DNA of 33,967 bases, taken from Chloromonas sp. AAM2. Its lineage: Eukaryota; Chlorophyta; Chlorophyceae; Chlamydomonadales; Chlamydomonadaceae. A program made the position numbers and the translations under genes. Under the pieces are notes generated by a model that searched no databases, was not told where the DNA came from, and saw only the letters and a list, made by a program, of their open reading frames with translations. The DNA is taken from contig QAXH01004096.1 of the NCBI GenBank assembly GCA_004335635.1, positions 238 through 34,204 on the forward strand. Direction: 5' to 3'. Positions 1-10,789 of the stretch are shown here, in pieces. Position 1 is the stretch's first letter, and every line of letters begins with the position of its first letter.

Positions 1-330
1 GGCCACTATTCCCAAACACCACGGCTTGTGTCTTGGTGTAGTTGAGTTTCATGCCCCACTCCTCTGCTGTCTGCTTCAGAACCCGGAGTGCTATTTCCAG
101 TCCTGCAGCATTGTCCGCCATGAGCACCAGGTAATCGGCATACATCAACATGAGAGTAGCCTTGCCCAAAGGGTGCTGAGACTAGTTGTCCGTCAATGCG
201 GTATGCCATTCTGTACCCTTTTACCCCTTTCTCCTGGCATTTGTGCATAACAATGCGTGCTAGGAAATCCATGAACACATTGAACAGGATTGGTGACATG
301 TGTCTCTGTGTGACGCTCTGAGAGACAACG
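1..330 (-). pseudogene. Degenerate non-LTR (LINE-type) reverse transcriptase fragment
   Basis: Seen: read on the minus strand, about 330 down to 175 encodes a stretch with SPILFNVFMD, a typical reverse-transcriptase block. After a frameshift near 165-180, the next frame encodes LMYADYLVLMADNAAGLEIA followed by LKQTAEEWGMKLNYTKTQ. This is the palm block and following region of LINE-type reverse transcriptases. The catalytic box reads YADY where active enzymes carry YADD, so one catalytic aspartate is lost. Together with the frameshift and the missing upstream domains, this indicates a dead, 5'-truncated copy that continues beyond the left window edge. Homology ends abruptly next to a copy of the roughly 30 bp dispersed motif (335-365). 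The family within LINEs cannot be assigned by eye. Confidence 0.85.
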
Positions 331-334
331 CAGG

Positions 335-365
335 AATTGTCCCAGAACTGGCAAACTTCTTTTTT
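335..365 (-). repeat. Dispersed ~30 bp motif, copy 1
   Basis: The minus strand carries an A-run followed by GAAG and TTTGCCAGTTCTGGGACAAT. Four other copies occur in this window (552-580, 24277-24306, 25936-25968, 26622-26655). This one sits at the edge of the reverse-transcriptase fragment. Confidence 0.8.
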
Positions 366-392
366 CTTGAGGTGGCTGAACCCTGTCTGCAC

Positions 393-889
393 AGTCTGTG
401 GTGGCCAATCATGTGATGCACTCTGGGGGCCAGTGACAACAGTCTCTGTGGTTGGCCATGTGTCACAGGATCAGCTTGCTCCCCGGCGCGCAGCGTAAAG
501 CCTGATGCGCTCTTGAGTCGCAGGTGCCATGACTGCTTCTGTGCCACTACAAATTGTCCCAGAACTGGCAAACTTTCTTTGCGTCAAGCCCTGTGCGCTA
601 CTTCCAATGTGCGGTTACCGCGAGGGTTTCCGAGAGCCCACCATGGCGATGCAGAGCAGAATCACTGCACTGCTGTCCAGCGCTGTGCCTAGCCTTGTCT
701 CTGAACCCTTGCACAATGTAAACTGTGGGGAAGCAACTTTCCGCACCGGCTATCGGCGAAGCCGTTGACGTTCTTCTTAGGCAGGCAGGTAGCAGCACAT
801 TGCAAACGTTGGGTGTCCATGCAGATGACTTCCCAGCTCATCCGGTGGCTCGTGGCGTGTGGTGGGCGGACCGGGTTCTGACCGCCGAA
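393..889. other. Unassigned non-coding spacer
   Basis: No convincing coding sequence was seen. It holds copy 2 of the dispersed motif at 552-580. The open frames here show no family similarity and no coherent splice structure. Confidence 0.5.
552..580 (-). repeat. Dispersed ~30 bp motif, copy 2
   Basis: Same core as copy 1 and in the same orientation, 215 bp away. The flanks differ on both sides, so this is not a simple longer tandem duplication. Confidence 0.8.
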
Positions 890-1267
890 GTCTTTGCCGG
901 CCGGGTCTTCAACTTCCAGCGCCCCGAATTGTGCCTCGTTCAATGAACTTTGCTAGCTAATAGGAGTTCCCAAAGCCACCTATGTGCATTTATACCAGAC
1001 TAGGCGGGCGTGGATGATCAGATAACTGCCGGTACAACCGATTTTCCACGGCATTCTAGGCGGAGGCTGCCTGGTTGATGGCAGCACACCGGTGGAAGCA
1101 GCAGAAGGCATCTGTAGGAAGTCCGCGCCGGCAGCCGAGGCAAGGCCCCAGCAGGTTTGCCTCTAGCTGTCGCGAGTGCACTTCTGCCGGTTGTGTCCGC
1201 ATCCGCTCTTGGATGGAAGGCCATGCTTAGTCCACACATTTGCATCGTCATAGACCAGTTATGCCTT
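890..1267 (+). repeat. Interspersed repeat, copy A
   Basis: This segment resembles 18084-18433 in the same orientation. Shared landmarks in order are: a block around TTTGCCGGCCGGGTCT and TTCCAGCG, an ATTGTGCCTC..CAATGAA block, CCCAAAGCCAC, a GCAGCA..ACCGGTG block with AGCAGCAGAAGG, CCCAGCAGGTTTGCCTCTAG, TGGAAGGCCATGCT and finally GACCAGTTATGCC. Similarity stops just after the last landmark in both copies. No intact protein is evident; it could be a SINE-like or non-autonomous element. It ends about 11 bp upstream of the TATA-like box of the AP2 gene. Confidence 0.7.
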
Positions 1268-1277
1268 TGTATGGCCT

Positions 1278-1284
1278 TATATAA
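1278..1284 (+). promoter_or_regulatory. TATA-like box upstream of the AP2 gene
   Basis: TATATAA lies 91 bp before the proposed ATG at 1375, a reasonable spacing for a core promoter with a short 5' UTR. The support is sequence match and position only. Confidence 0.4.
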
Positions 1285-1374
1285 GCCCCACAAGGTCAAG
1301 GTCACACGGCAATCTAGGGTCGTCTGTGGCAGTCGAGGCTCGAGGTGGCTACCAAACAACACGGCAGCTGCAGA

Positions 1375-4300
1375 ATGAGCTCGGCATGTGAGCAATCAGA
1401 TGGGGAACAGCAGCGTCATGCAGATGGTGACGAGGATATCTCGCCAACGGACGTCCAGACCAGCCACAATTTCGCACTGGCGCCGGGAATGAAGGTGCGC
1501 TGTGAACACCATGCATGCCTTGGGAATCTGCACGCAGTTATCGCGGATGGTGCAGCTCTCGAACGTGAATCACATCATCCGAGGCACGGCATCATCATGG
1601 AAGGGCCGAACTTGGCCGGCATCAACCATGCCTTCCGATGTCGTGCAGGCACCATGTCTTCACTTGTATGTGCTGCGATGCCACCATGCACACTGTTATA
1701 TGCACCAATTCCACATGCAATGTTCGCTCTCACTAACCCTCACGTGGCACTGTGCATGTCACGCAGGGAGTCACTGTTTCCACCAATAAGCTCCTCACCA
1801 GCATGTATCGAGGGGTGAGTGGGGCATGCCTGAAATGTATTTACTTTTCTCACAGGTTCGGAACACCAACACCAAAGCCCTAGCGTTTATTGGCTGGTGC
1901 TAGTCACGCCAGATGAGCAGCAGAGGATGCAGGCTATGGAGTGCAGGATGGTGTGCAAAAAACAAGGACCAGGTCCAGTACTGCTGTGACTGGCCTACAG
2001 TCCTGCAATAGCAATGCGCACATGTGTGTGCACGTCCACGTGATGCATACGAGCTGTCACACGTGCATTCGCCTGACAACGCTGACCAGACGGTTTGGCA
2101 TGATGCTGCCCGCAGGTTTGCTGGAACAGGTGCGCTGAGAAGCGACCTGCTTGTGGGCTGGCCTGCGGTCAGGTTTCATACAGAATGCAGTGTATGAATC
2201 AGCCAACCAGAACAGTTGCACGCCCTTGACTCTTGAAGTGCTAGCTCCTGCCTATTCATGTTGTGTGGTGTCACAGCCGTGAGCGCCTGACACTGCGTGG
2301 TCCTGTCTTAGGCCAGGGGTAACCAGGCACGCTCAGATGGCGGTCAGCGCATTGAAACCGGCCGCACACAACTCCAGGGAGTGTATCATTCACGTATGGT
2401 GACGGCATGCAACCAAATAAAATGGGTATGCAGGCGGAGATCAGCTTGCAGTGGTACAGGGCAGACCCAATGGGTGTTAGTAATAGTCAGTGTCTGCAGC
2501 AAGGATGGTTGTCCTGATGGCTTTGGATGGCCTTCAGCCCAGGACTGCTCAGTGGGTTGGCTGGCAAGGTCCCCCACCTTCAAGGAAATGACGTGTGTAC
2601 ATGCTGTGTGTCCGCAGGAAGAACTTCCGGTGGCAAGCCTCCCTGAACAACACAGGCCGATACATCTATCTGGGCTCGTATAAAACTCAGGTAAATGCCT
2701 CAGGATGAGAGAGAACACACAAGTGTGAATCTCGCGGCCGCAGGACATTGTGCTGTTTTGGGCATGCGTCACTTCAGGGTTGGCCACGCAAGCATGTGCT
2801 GCATGTGCAAGCCAGATGGCGCACTACTCTTCTCTTGCAGAAATTACAGTGGTTGTCATGACGAATGTCCGAACGAGATATGGCAAGGCCAGACACATTT
2901 GTTGTTGTGCAGCCGGGGTGGGCTGTGTCAGGGCCACCTGCGCCTGGCTGCCACATGCCCTGACTGTCGTTCATTCTCATTCCTTAGCCTAATATATACG
3001 TGTGCTCATACCCAAGGTCACCACTCACGTCCGCCTCACTCCTTCCCATACCTGTCCGTTTCAGCCAACATTCTGCACTTCAATCACGTTTCACACTGAC
3101 GCTCTTCCCACAACTTGGCCTACTCCTGTCCTTACTTTCCATTGCTCTAGGAGGAGGCCGCTGCTGTGTTTGACAAAGCCGCGCTGCGCTTGCGGGGTGC
3201 CCGTGCCCGTCTCAACTTTGACAGGGCACAGTACTTCGACCCTGCCACCGGCCAGCTCACACCAGACCCCGACATGGACAAGGTGCTTGCAGAAGCTATG
3301 AATCCAGACCTTAAGCCGCCCAAACGCGCCCGGGCATTGGCCGGCTCTCAGGCGGCCGGTAGCGGGGCTGGCAACTCCGGTGGTGGTGGGGGTGTGGGCA
3401 GTGCCAGCAACCTTGGTGGCGGTGGTGGTAGCAGTCACCACACCGGTGCAGGCGGGGAAGGTCACACTGTTGACTGTGGCGTGGGTGGGCGGAATCCAAT
3501 GCCCCGCCTGTCCCTCACGGGCAGCCCCAGAAACCCTCCTGGCTTTCAACAACATGGTGGGCTGCTTGCAGTGCCACAGCACGAGTTGCAGCAGCTGCTC
3601 ACCGGTGGTGCGGTATCTCAGTTGTTGCCTGGCCAGGACATGCTTGCACCGGCACCAGGAAGCCAGTCCATGGGCAACTGGGCTGACCTGAAGTGGGACG
3701 AGTCAAGCGGTAACATGCTGGGCATTGATCCTCAGCTGGTAGTGGTGCAAAACCAACAATTGCTGCAGCAGCTGCAGCAACGCAGCCAGCAGCAGCAGCA
3801 ACTGCTGCACCAACAAACCCATCCACACCAGGCCGATGCGCGCATGTTGCCAATGATGATCATGCCGCCTGGTGCAGCAGGTCAATTGGTATCAAACGTA
3901 CAGCCGGAGCACCTGCTGCAAACGCAACACCACAGTCAGGAACATCAGCCAGAGTTTGCCCCTTACTCAGTGCCTCAGGCAAAGGTGATGTCGCCCATGA
4001 GGTCTGATCAGAACACCCCGGTACAGCAGAATGAACCACAACGGCCTACTCAACAACAGCAGCAGCAACAGCAGGTCATTCTGCGTGAGGAGGGAGGCGG
4101 AAAGACTATGATGCTGCTGATGCCGCCTGGCATGGGCCAGCAGCAAATGCTTGCTCCCAAACGCAGCAGCATGGGCTCAGGCCCGCCTCCCTTGGTGATG
4201 GCTGCCAGTGGAGCGCAGCAACCGCAGCATGGTGGCCAGCAGACGCTGCTTCAGCGGCTGATGAGCTGGCCAGCAGGTGCTGCTGAAACTGCTGCCCAGC

Positions 4301-7300
4301 AAATGTCCTTTGGAAGCCCTGTGGAGAATGCAGTCACACAACAGCGGCAGCAGGAGCCGCTGCAAGTGCCGATGCCTACAGTGTTTGTCATGCAGCAAGG
4401 GAGTCAGCCGCAGATGCAGCAGCAGCACTTGCAGGCTGGTGGTGAGCAGATTGTGCCGGCTGTTCAGACCAGACCACATCAGTACGACCAGCAGCAACAA
4501 CAGCAGCAAAAGCATCTGCAGCACCGGCACAGTCAACAGGAGCAGCAACAGCAGCTGCTGCAGCACCGGCACAGTCAACAGGAGCAGCAGCAGCAGCTGC
4601 TGCAGCACCGGCACAGCCAACAGGAGCAGCAGCAGCAGCTGCTGCAGCGTCGGCACAGTCAACAGGAGCAGCAGAAGCAGAAGCAGCAATTGCAACAGCG
4701 GCACAGTCAGCAAATGGAATCACCACGGCATCAGCAGCAACAGCAAGCAGCTGTACCTGCCCCCATGCCAACCAAGCAACTTCCACCATCAGGAAGCATG
4801 GGAAACCCAGACATGGTTGATGTGCGAGGACGTCCATCCTTCACAGACAGTGGTGGCACCAACAGCCTCTTGCCCACATGGACCCTGCCTGCTGGTGGCA
4901 TTACTGTGCCTGCATGGGGTGCTGCAGACATGCCTGCCTGGGCCTCGCCTAGCAGCGTTACCCACAGCTTTGCACCAACATGGACAGCCGGAGGCACGTT
5001 CAACCTGCCTCCCGGATATGATGTAGTGCGCATTAGCGCGGACGGAACCAGCAGTGTTGCAAAGCTGATGCAGGAGCCAGCGGCTGCGCATGCAGCTGTT
5101 GCCGCTGTTGCCGCTGGTGGTGGCAGTCTGGCCCGTACAGCAGCGGCCGGCGGCTGGATTGGCACTGGCAATGTGGCCATGATGCAGGCGGCACAACCAA
5201 TCATATACCAAGAGCAGACGCAAAGGGAAGCACTGGAGCGCCACCCACAGGCACCAGAGGCAGAGGCAGAGGCGGGTGCTTCTGAACGGACTGCATCCAG
5301 CGGCCTCACAGTCCCACCAGCTGGAGAGGAGCACCAGCATCACCAACAACAGATGCTGGCGGTCATGCCACCTCAATACCAACCATATCAGCAGCAGCAG
5401 CAACAGCGGCAGCAGGAGGCATCCCACGCATTGCGGCAGGAAGGTGCAGGTGCTCCTGTCAGCCCGTCACCACAGCAGCAGCTGCAACAGCAGTTAACCC
5501 AAGGGATACCTAACCCTTCGTCAGGGCTGGCCACAGCGATGGACTCGCTGCACCAGCAGCACATACAACGCTTGCAACAGCAACACCAAGCAAGGGAAGC
5601 CTCGCAAACTCCTCCACCATTTATGATGGCACTGCCGGCCTCGTACTACTCGCAGTACCACCCACAGCAACAGCCACAAGGGAAGCAGCAGCAGCCCGTG
5701 GTGTTTGTGATGCCGCAGCAAACCCCGCAGCAGATTGTGCACACAATGATGCCACCACGTCCCGTCGGACCTGAGGCTTTGCCAGTGCCTGTAGAACTGC
5801 ATAGCCAGAGCACGCCTGCCAGTATCCAGCTAGCAACGCCGCCACAAGATCAGTACCAGCAGCCAATGCAGCATGTGCATTCGATAGGCCCGGGTCAGGC
5901 AACACAGGCGTTGACACCGCGCCGCAGCGCTGCGGCAAACATGGGCCAAGCCCATATGCCGCCTCTCATGACCGTGCCCGCTGCACGGCGCATGTCAGAC
6001 AAAGGTCTGTCCATCGGCCCCGGTTCCGCCACCGCATCCACAGCCGTGCGTCGAATGTCCGACTTAGCAGCGGGCTTGTCTGCACCGCTGGTTGAGCTGC
6101 CGGTGCCGCCCCCCAGAACCTCGCTGGACTTCACCAGCCCGTCCGGCGGGCCGCCCGCTCCGCCAACCCACGCCGCTGCCCCGCCCGCTGGCCGCCAATC
6201 ACCCGCCTTAACACCAAGGGCGGGCCCTCTCCCCGTTCTGGCAGTGCCAGAGGGCGGCATGTCGCCTACTACAAGCTCTGACCCTGCTCCCGTCCCAGCT
6301 GACACGGGACAGCCGCTGGTACAACAGCCCAAGCAGCAACAGCAGCAGCAGCAGCAGCCCGCTGCTACTTGCATGGGTGCAACAGTTGCTGCAGCTAGTG
6401 GTGCTGGTGAAGGGGACACTGTGCAGCAGGCGCCAAACCCAGCCCCTGCGCTCGCAGCACCAGTGGGCAGCCTAGTACTGATGCAGGTTATGCCTGACGG
6501 GCGGCTGCAGCAGGTCCTATCACCACTGCGTATGTCTGTGGTGAAGCAGCTGCTTGCGAACCAGCTGCAGCAGCAACCACCTGGCAACCCAGATCAGCCT
6601 GTAGAGTCCCGCATGCTGCAGACCCCAGGCACGATTGCTCGACCTGATCCTGCTGCAACTCCTGTTTCTATTGCTGTGCCTCAACCCACTGAAGTCAGAG
6701 CTGTGGCCGCGAGCCCTCGCACGCCAGCAAGAGAAATGCTCTCGACTGTGCAGAGCACACAGCGCCAGCAGCAGCAACCACAGCAGCAGCAGCAGCAGCA
6801 CTCGTCACAACCGCCCGGGCAGCCACAGCAGCAGCAGCAGCAGCAGTGGCAGCAGCATAGCCAACCGCTACCAATCCTTTCCGTAGCACCCGAAACAGGC
6901 GTGCACAGGACAGCGTTGGTCGGGACAGAGCAACTCGGGGTACCACATGGGTTGGTTCAGGGCGGTTATCAACCGTTACTGGTTCCCTTGCCACCCCGGA
7001 GCCGCAGTCTGGATGGTGGCAAAGGCGGCCAGCTGGCCAGCCCAGTGCACCAGCAGCAGTTGCTGGCGTCAGGCAGCCAGCTCCAGCCGTACCAGTCACA
7101 TCCGCCACGGCGCAGCTCAGGGCAGGTGGACAGGGGTGCGTTCAGCGGGGTCACCATGATGGTTCCTCCGGGTTTGCCCATGGGGGCGCCTCCGGACAGA
7201 TCGTCTCGCTCCGGGCTGCCCACTGACTTCCTGCTCCGGCCTGCACCTGGCATTCTAGTGCCTGCGGGAGCCGCGCAGCCACAAGCCCTGCCAACGCCAT

Positions 7301-7842
7301 CAATGCAGGTCCCGAGCCGGCGGGACAATCAGGGCGTGTTGCATGCAGCTGGTCCCGTTCAGCAGGTGCCGGTTGCACCGGCATCAGTGGGCTGGCAGGG
7401 CGGGCGTGGTGGGTCGGGCGTGGGCGGCGGCGGGTCGCCTCCATCGCTGCCTGTGCCCAGGAGCGGCGGCTGGATTGAGGAGTTGGTGGGGACGGGTGGC
7501 GGGCCGAAGCAGGTTGTGGGGAGGAGTGGCGGGTGGCAGGGCGGGCGGGGGGACTCGACGGCAGGCGGGCCGTCACCGCACGCAGCAATGCGGGCTGTCA
7601 GTTTGCCCGAGGGGCGCGGGGAATCGCCAGGTGTGAGCCGCCGCCCGGCCACTTCACCCCGGGAGGCAGGCCGGCTTGTCCGTCAGGGCCCAGCCCCGCA
7701 GGATGAGCCAACACAGGATGAGCAACGTACCGGCGGTAGTGAGTCTCCTGTGGTGGCGCAGGACGGGCTGCGAACACTTGCCGCTGTCGCGCTAGCAATG
7801 TCAAACACTGGTCAAGACGCAGGGCGTGCAGCCCCAGGATAA
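1375..7842 (+). CDS. AP2/ERF-domain transcription factor with giant Gln-rich C-terminus
   Basis: Proposed exons: 1375-1494, 1947-1972, 2618-2690 and 3151-7842 (stop TAA); about 1636 aa. The AP2 DNA-binding domain (residues about 42-96) is assembled across three exons: GVQKTRTR, then KNFRWQASLNNTGRYIYLGS and YKTQ, then EEAAAVFDKAALRLRGARAR and LNF. The -YLG- strand motif and the A-A-L-R-L-R-G-A helix are family hallmarks. The last exon encodes over 1500 residues, mostly low complexity: polyglutamine tracts, a 14-residue HRHSQQEQQQQLLQ-type tandem repeat, Gly and Pro runs, and several R-R-x-S/R-R-S basic-Ser sites. Known family role: sequence-specific DNA binding; a Gln-rich tail often activates transcription (inferred here). 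Exons 3-4 are secure. Exon 1 and the 26 bp exon 2 rest on splice signals and phase; exon 2 could instead start at 1933 if exon 1 differs. One AP2 domain is visible; target genes are unknown. Confidence 0.85.
4512..4700 (+). repeat. 42 bp in-frame tandem repeat within the AP2 gene
   Basis: A unit containing GCACCGGCACAGTCAACAGG recurs with a 42 bp period at about 4521, 4563, 4605 and 4647, with a degenerate fifth copy after that. The unit length keeps the frame and encodes 14 residues rich in Gln with an H-R-H-S-Q-Q core. Shorter CAG/CAA runs lie elsewhere in the exon, for example around 4051-4075, 6331-6357 and 6780-6845. Confidence 0.85.
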
Positions 7843-8077
7843 GGACAATATTAAAAGCGTGTGGCTTACCGGTAACAAACACCTGACTACACAACTGCCA
7901 GCAGCTGTGCTTGCAGCCACGTGGCAGGATTCGCGGTGGATGTGATGACCCCTGTGACAGGAGGGTGCGACCGCTGGGCAAGCGTACACATGCGCGTATG
8001 CAATTGTTTCGTGTGAGTGCATGAGTGTGAGTGTGTGAACGTGTGTGGCCATGGCGTACGGCTGAGATTCGCATGCA

Positions 8078-8104
8078 CTCCCATGCATGCAGCTTGCATG
8101 GGAG
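8078..8104. repeat. Short perfect hairpin
   Basis: CTCCCATGCA and its exact reverse complement TGCATGGGAG are separated by 7 bases. It lies about 240 bp after the AP2 stop codon, possibly within that gene's 3' UTR. Confidence 0.6.
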
Positions 8105-9454
8105 ACGTTTGGGGCGAGATGCCCTGAGTGAAATTTTTGAAAGCTTTGTCAGAATTGTCCTGTCTTGTTTCCTCACCATGTCTTGTCATGTGTTTGCTGT
8201 CGCATGCACTGTGAATGCTGCATGCTCAGGAACGGGACTGGTCCGCTTGTGCTGTGCTGGTCTCATGTGATCAGCGCGTGGTAGCTTACGGCTCAGTGGT
8301 GCTTGCAAGCAGGTTGATAATCCGCTCTATGTTCTTGTACTGATTAGCATGCGGTTCGCATTGTTTGCCGCCACATGGGCAGTGGGCAGAGACAAGCGAC
8401 CGGAAGCACCAGGGTGTCGTGTGCAGCATACAGGCTTGTGAATGGGCCTGGCTGGACTGAGCACATGTGGCTCTTGATTCGAGCACCTGAAGAAAGTAAA
8501 TACACTACACACGATTGCGGTTACATGTGCCCGATTTTGCATGTGCTTGGCAAGCGTCCAACTGACGCGTGACACCACGGATCGATGCCACACCAATTTG
8601 TTGAGGCAATCCAGGAGTTTTGAAGGAATCCACACGGAAAGCGTGTAGGATGTGGGCACGTTCTGGTCACAGGGTGCCTTGTCCCAGTCAATGATTGTGT
8701 GACTGGCTCATCAGACGGCAGTCAAGCTGGCCAGTCATACTGATACGTCAGCTAAGGGTGATGATTCCCTCCCTTAGTGTGACTGGCAGATGGGCTGATA
8801 AATTGACAGTACGCAGGTTGATTGAACTGCTGCTGTCATGACATTGAACAGTTTACGACAGACTACGTTAGGTTTTGCATGCACAAGTCCGTCAAACGTT
8901 AAAACGCCATTGCAGGGGAACCACTGCCTCAGTATATGCCTGCAACTTTCAGGCCTTGCCATTTTATGATGAGGCTATGACGACCTAGATCGTTCAACCT
9001 GCTCTCCCTGCTCTCTTCATCTATCCCACCACAGCTTCTGGGCTGGTGTCACAGCTGCTCTAGAGCCATCCTTTGGCGTATTTCATAGCCCTTGCTTGCC
9101 GCGTATTTGATGGTTCCCTATGTGACTATGAGAATGAGGCTTCAATCGCATCAGTTTGTCAATGCAAGTTACCCACTGCACAAGTATTCTGCGCAATTCG
9201 TTTTGGAAGGTTGTTCATGAATAACAATAATAATTAATTGACAAATTGCACGATGGACATTTGGTGTTTCCAGGGATGCAATGTCGATGAAGGCTGCAGC
9301 CAGCTACTTCTATTCAAGAGTGCACTTTCAGTCAGACCTGTTGATTTGAGGCTGCTGGGGTGTCTTGCATGCACTGCCATAACTTTGTAGTGGTAAACTT
9401 GAACGAATTGCATTGGAGCTGCTTGCTGCCACTAACGCGACCGTGTACTGGTGC

Positions 9455-9505
9455 ATTACATCAGCCTAGCCGAAACCGCATAGTACTGTGTAAAGGGGAT
9501 TCAGA
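9455..9505 (-). repeat. Repeat end with TGTAA, copy 1
   Basis: Read on the minus strand this gives CCCTTTACACAGT, then a short variable stretch, then GGTTTCGGCTAGGCTGATGT and AA. It is closely similar to 25716-25768 (+) and partly to 27368-27400 (+). The shared end contains TGTAA, the usual Volvocales polyadenylation signal, which would fit the 3' terminus of a retroelement. Confidence 0.6.
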
Positions 9506-10789
9506 GAGCCCATCTGCCATGCCCCTCGAAGTACATTCACCCGCCTGGTCTCGCACATCGCCGAGTTGGGCTCTGTTGGGCCCGTTGGTGTAAAGCACCC
9601 CCCCGGGATCCAGCATCCACCCAGCACCCAGGAACGCTGAGAAATTCTGAAATCTGTGACGTTTGTCAAACAACTGTTCAGTGCCTTTCCTATGATTCCT
9701 TTTCCTTCGTGTTACCATCCGACGTTATGTAAAGCAACTGTGTTCAGTGTCTACCCAGTGACTGTCTCACCAAGACTGATGCAACGGTCGTGTCTACCCT
9801 TTGAGGGCATGCTGGCCAGACCTGATACAGCGGCATGTGCGAACAAAAAGCAACCAGGGAACCGAGCCAGTTTCTAAGGCGTTGATGTTTGGTCATTACC
9901 CGGCTTGTCAAAGGATGTTCAAGGGCCATGGCTGACTGGCCACAGTCATGACAGGCGCAGATGCGTGTGCTGTGCACACGTTTGTGCCATGGCTAGGCCA
10001 AACTTAATCCACGGTCAGTGGCGAGGCTTAGAGTCTCCAGGTCGTTGCCGCTTCACAGCATCCACACTCTCTCCTGATACAGCAGTGTCTCGTTACAAAC
10101 AGATCGGAAGAGCGCAAAGAAGTTTCAAGTACATGATGAATGAAGCCATGGTGCACGCTGTGTTGCTGTTCCCTGTCATCGCAGCAGTGTACACGGGGAA
10201 AGACACACGGGGATGGACGTTGTGTGCCACACAGTTCACATGGTGCCTTGCAGCGTCATGGACCAAAGGCCCCATGGCAGTCCAACAAGTGTAGTCAGGT
10301 GGTCGCTTGATGCAGTTGTACACTACCATGTTCCAGTGCATTGGCAGCAAAGGTAGACAATATCACTGTTGGCAAAGCCTGGGCCAGCAACATGCTGCTG
10401 CGTGTGCACGCCCCCTGGTGGTGGTGGTGCATGCATGGCGCCATGTGCGGTCGCCGTCATGTGCGGGTTATCATGGCAGTGCATCATACAAACAGTGACT
10501 CACTGCTGTTCTTAACAAGGCAAACAAGACCATGTTCCAGTAGCATTGAACAGTGCCGCGCCACCGCTGTGCATGCGATGCCGAGGTGAGCGCACGAGGA
10601 AATGAAAGGACCGCATGAGATGGTACATTGGGTATAGACTGGTGAAATCTTCCCTCTTGGCCGTGAGCGTGTGGCGCACTTCCTAGTCTGGTCAATCGAT
10701 TTCCAGTTGTGTTTGCGATGATGCATATCAGGTATGAATGAAGCCACATTGTCGCATGGCGCAGCGAGTGTAACAGCTGCAAAACCATG

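Larger units (their letters stand above)
7843..10789. other. Spacer between the AP2 and ARL2BP genes
   Basis: No gene supported. It contains 3' flanks of two convergent genes, a perfect 10 bp-stem hairpin (8078-8104), a repeat end (9455-9505) and a 13-14 bp match to the common start of Illumina adapters (10101-10114). Open frames here lack family similarity and splice coherence. Confidence 0.55.

Noticed and set aside
1345..1818. 157-codon plus-strand frame as a separate gene
   Set aside because: Only its 1375-1494 part looks like coding sequence (exon 1 of the AP2 gene); the rest lies beyond a good GT donor and resembles intron.
4177..4837. Minus-strand leucine-rich and alanine-rich open frames opposite the AP2 gene
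   Set aside because: They are antisense shadows of CAG/CAA repeats that encode polyglutamine on the plus strand.
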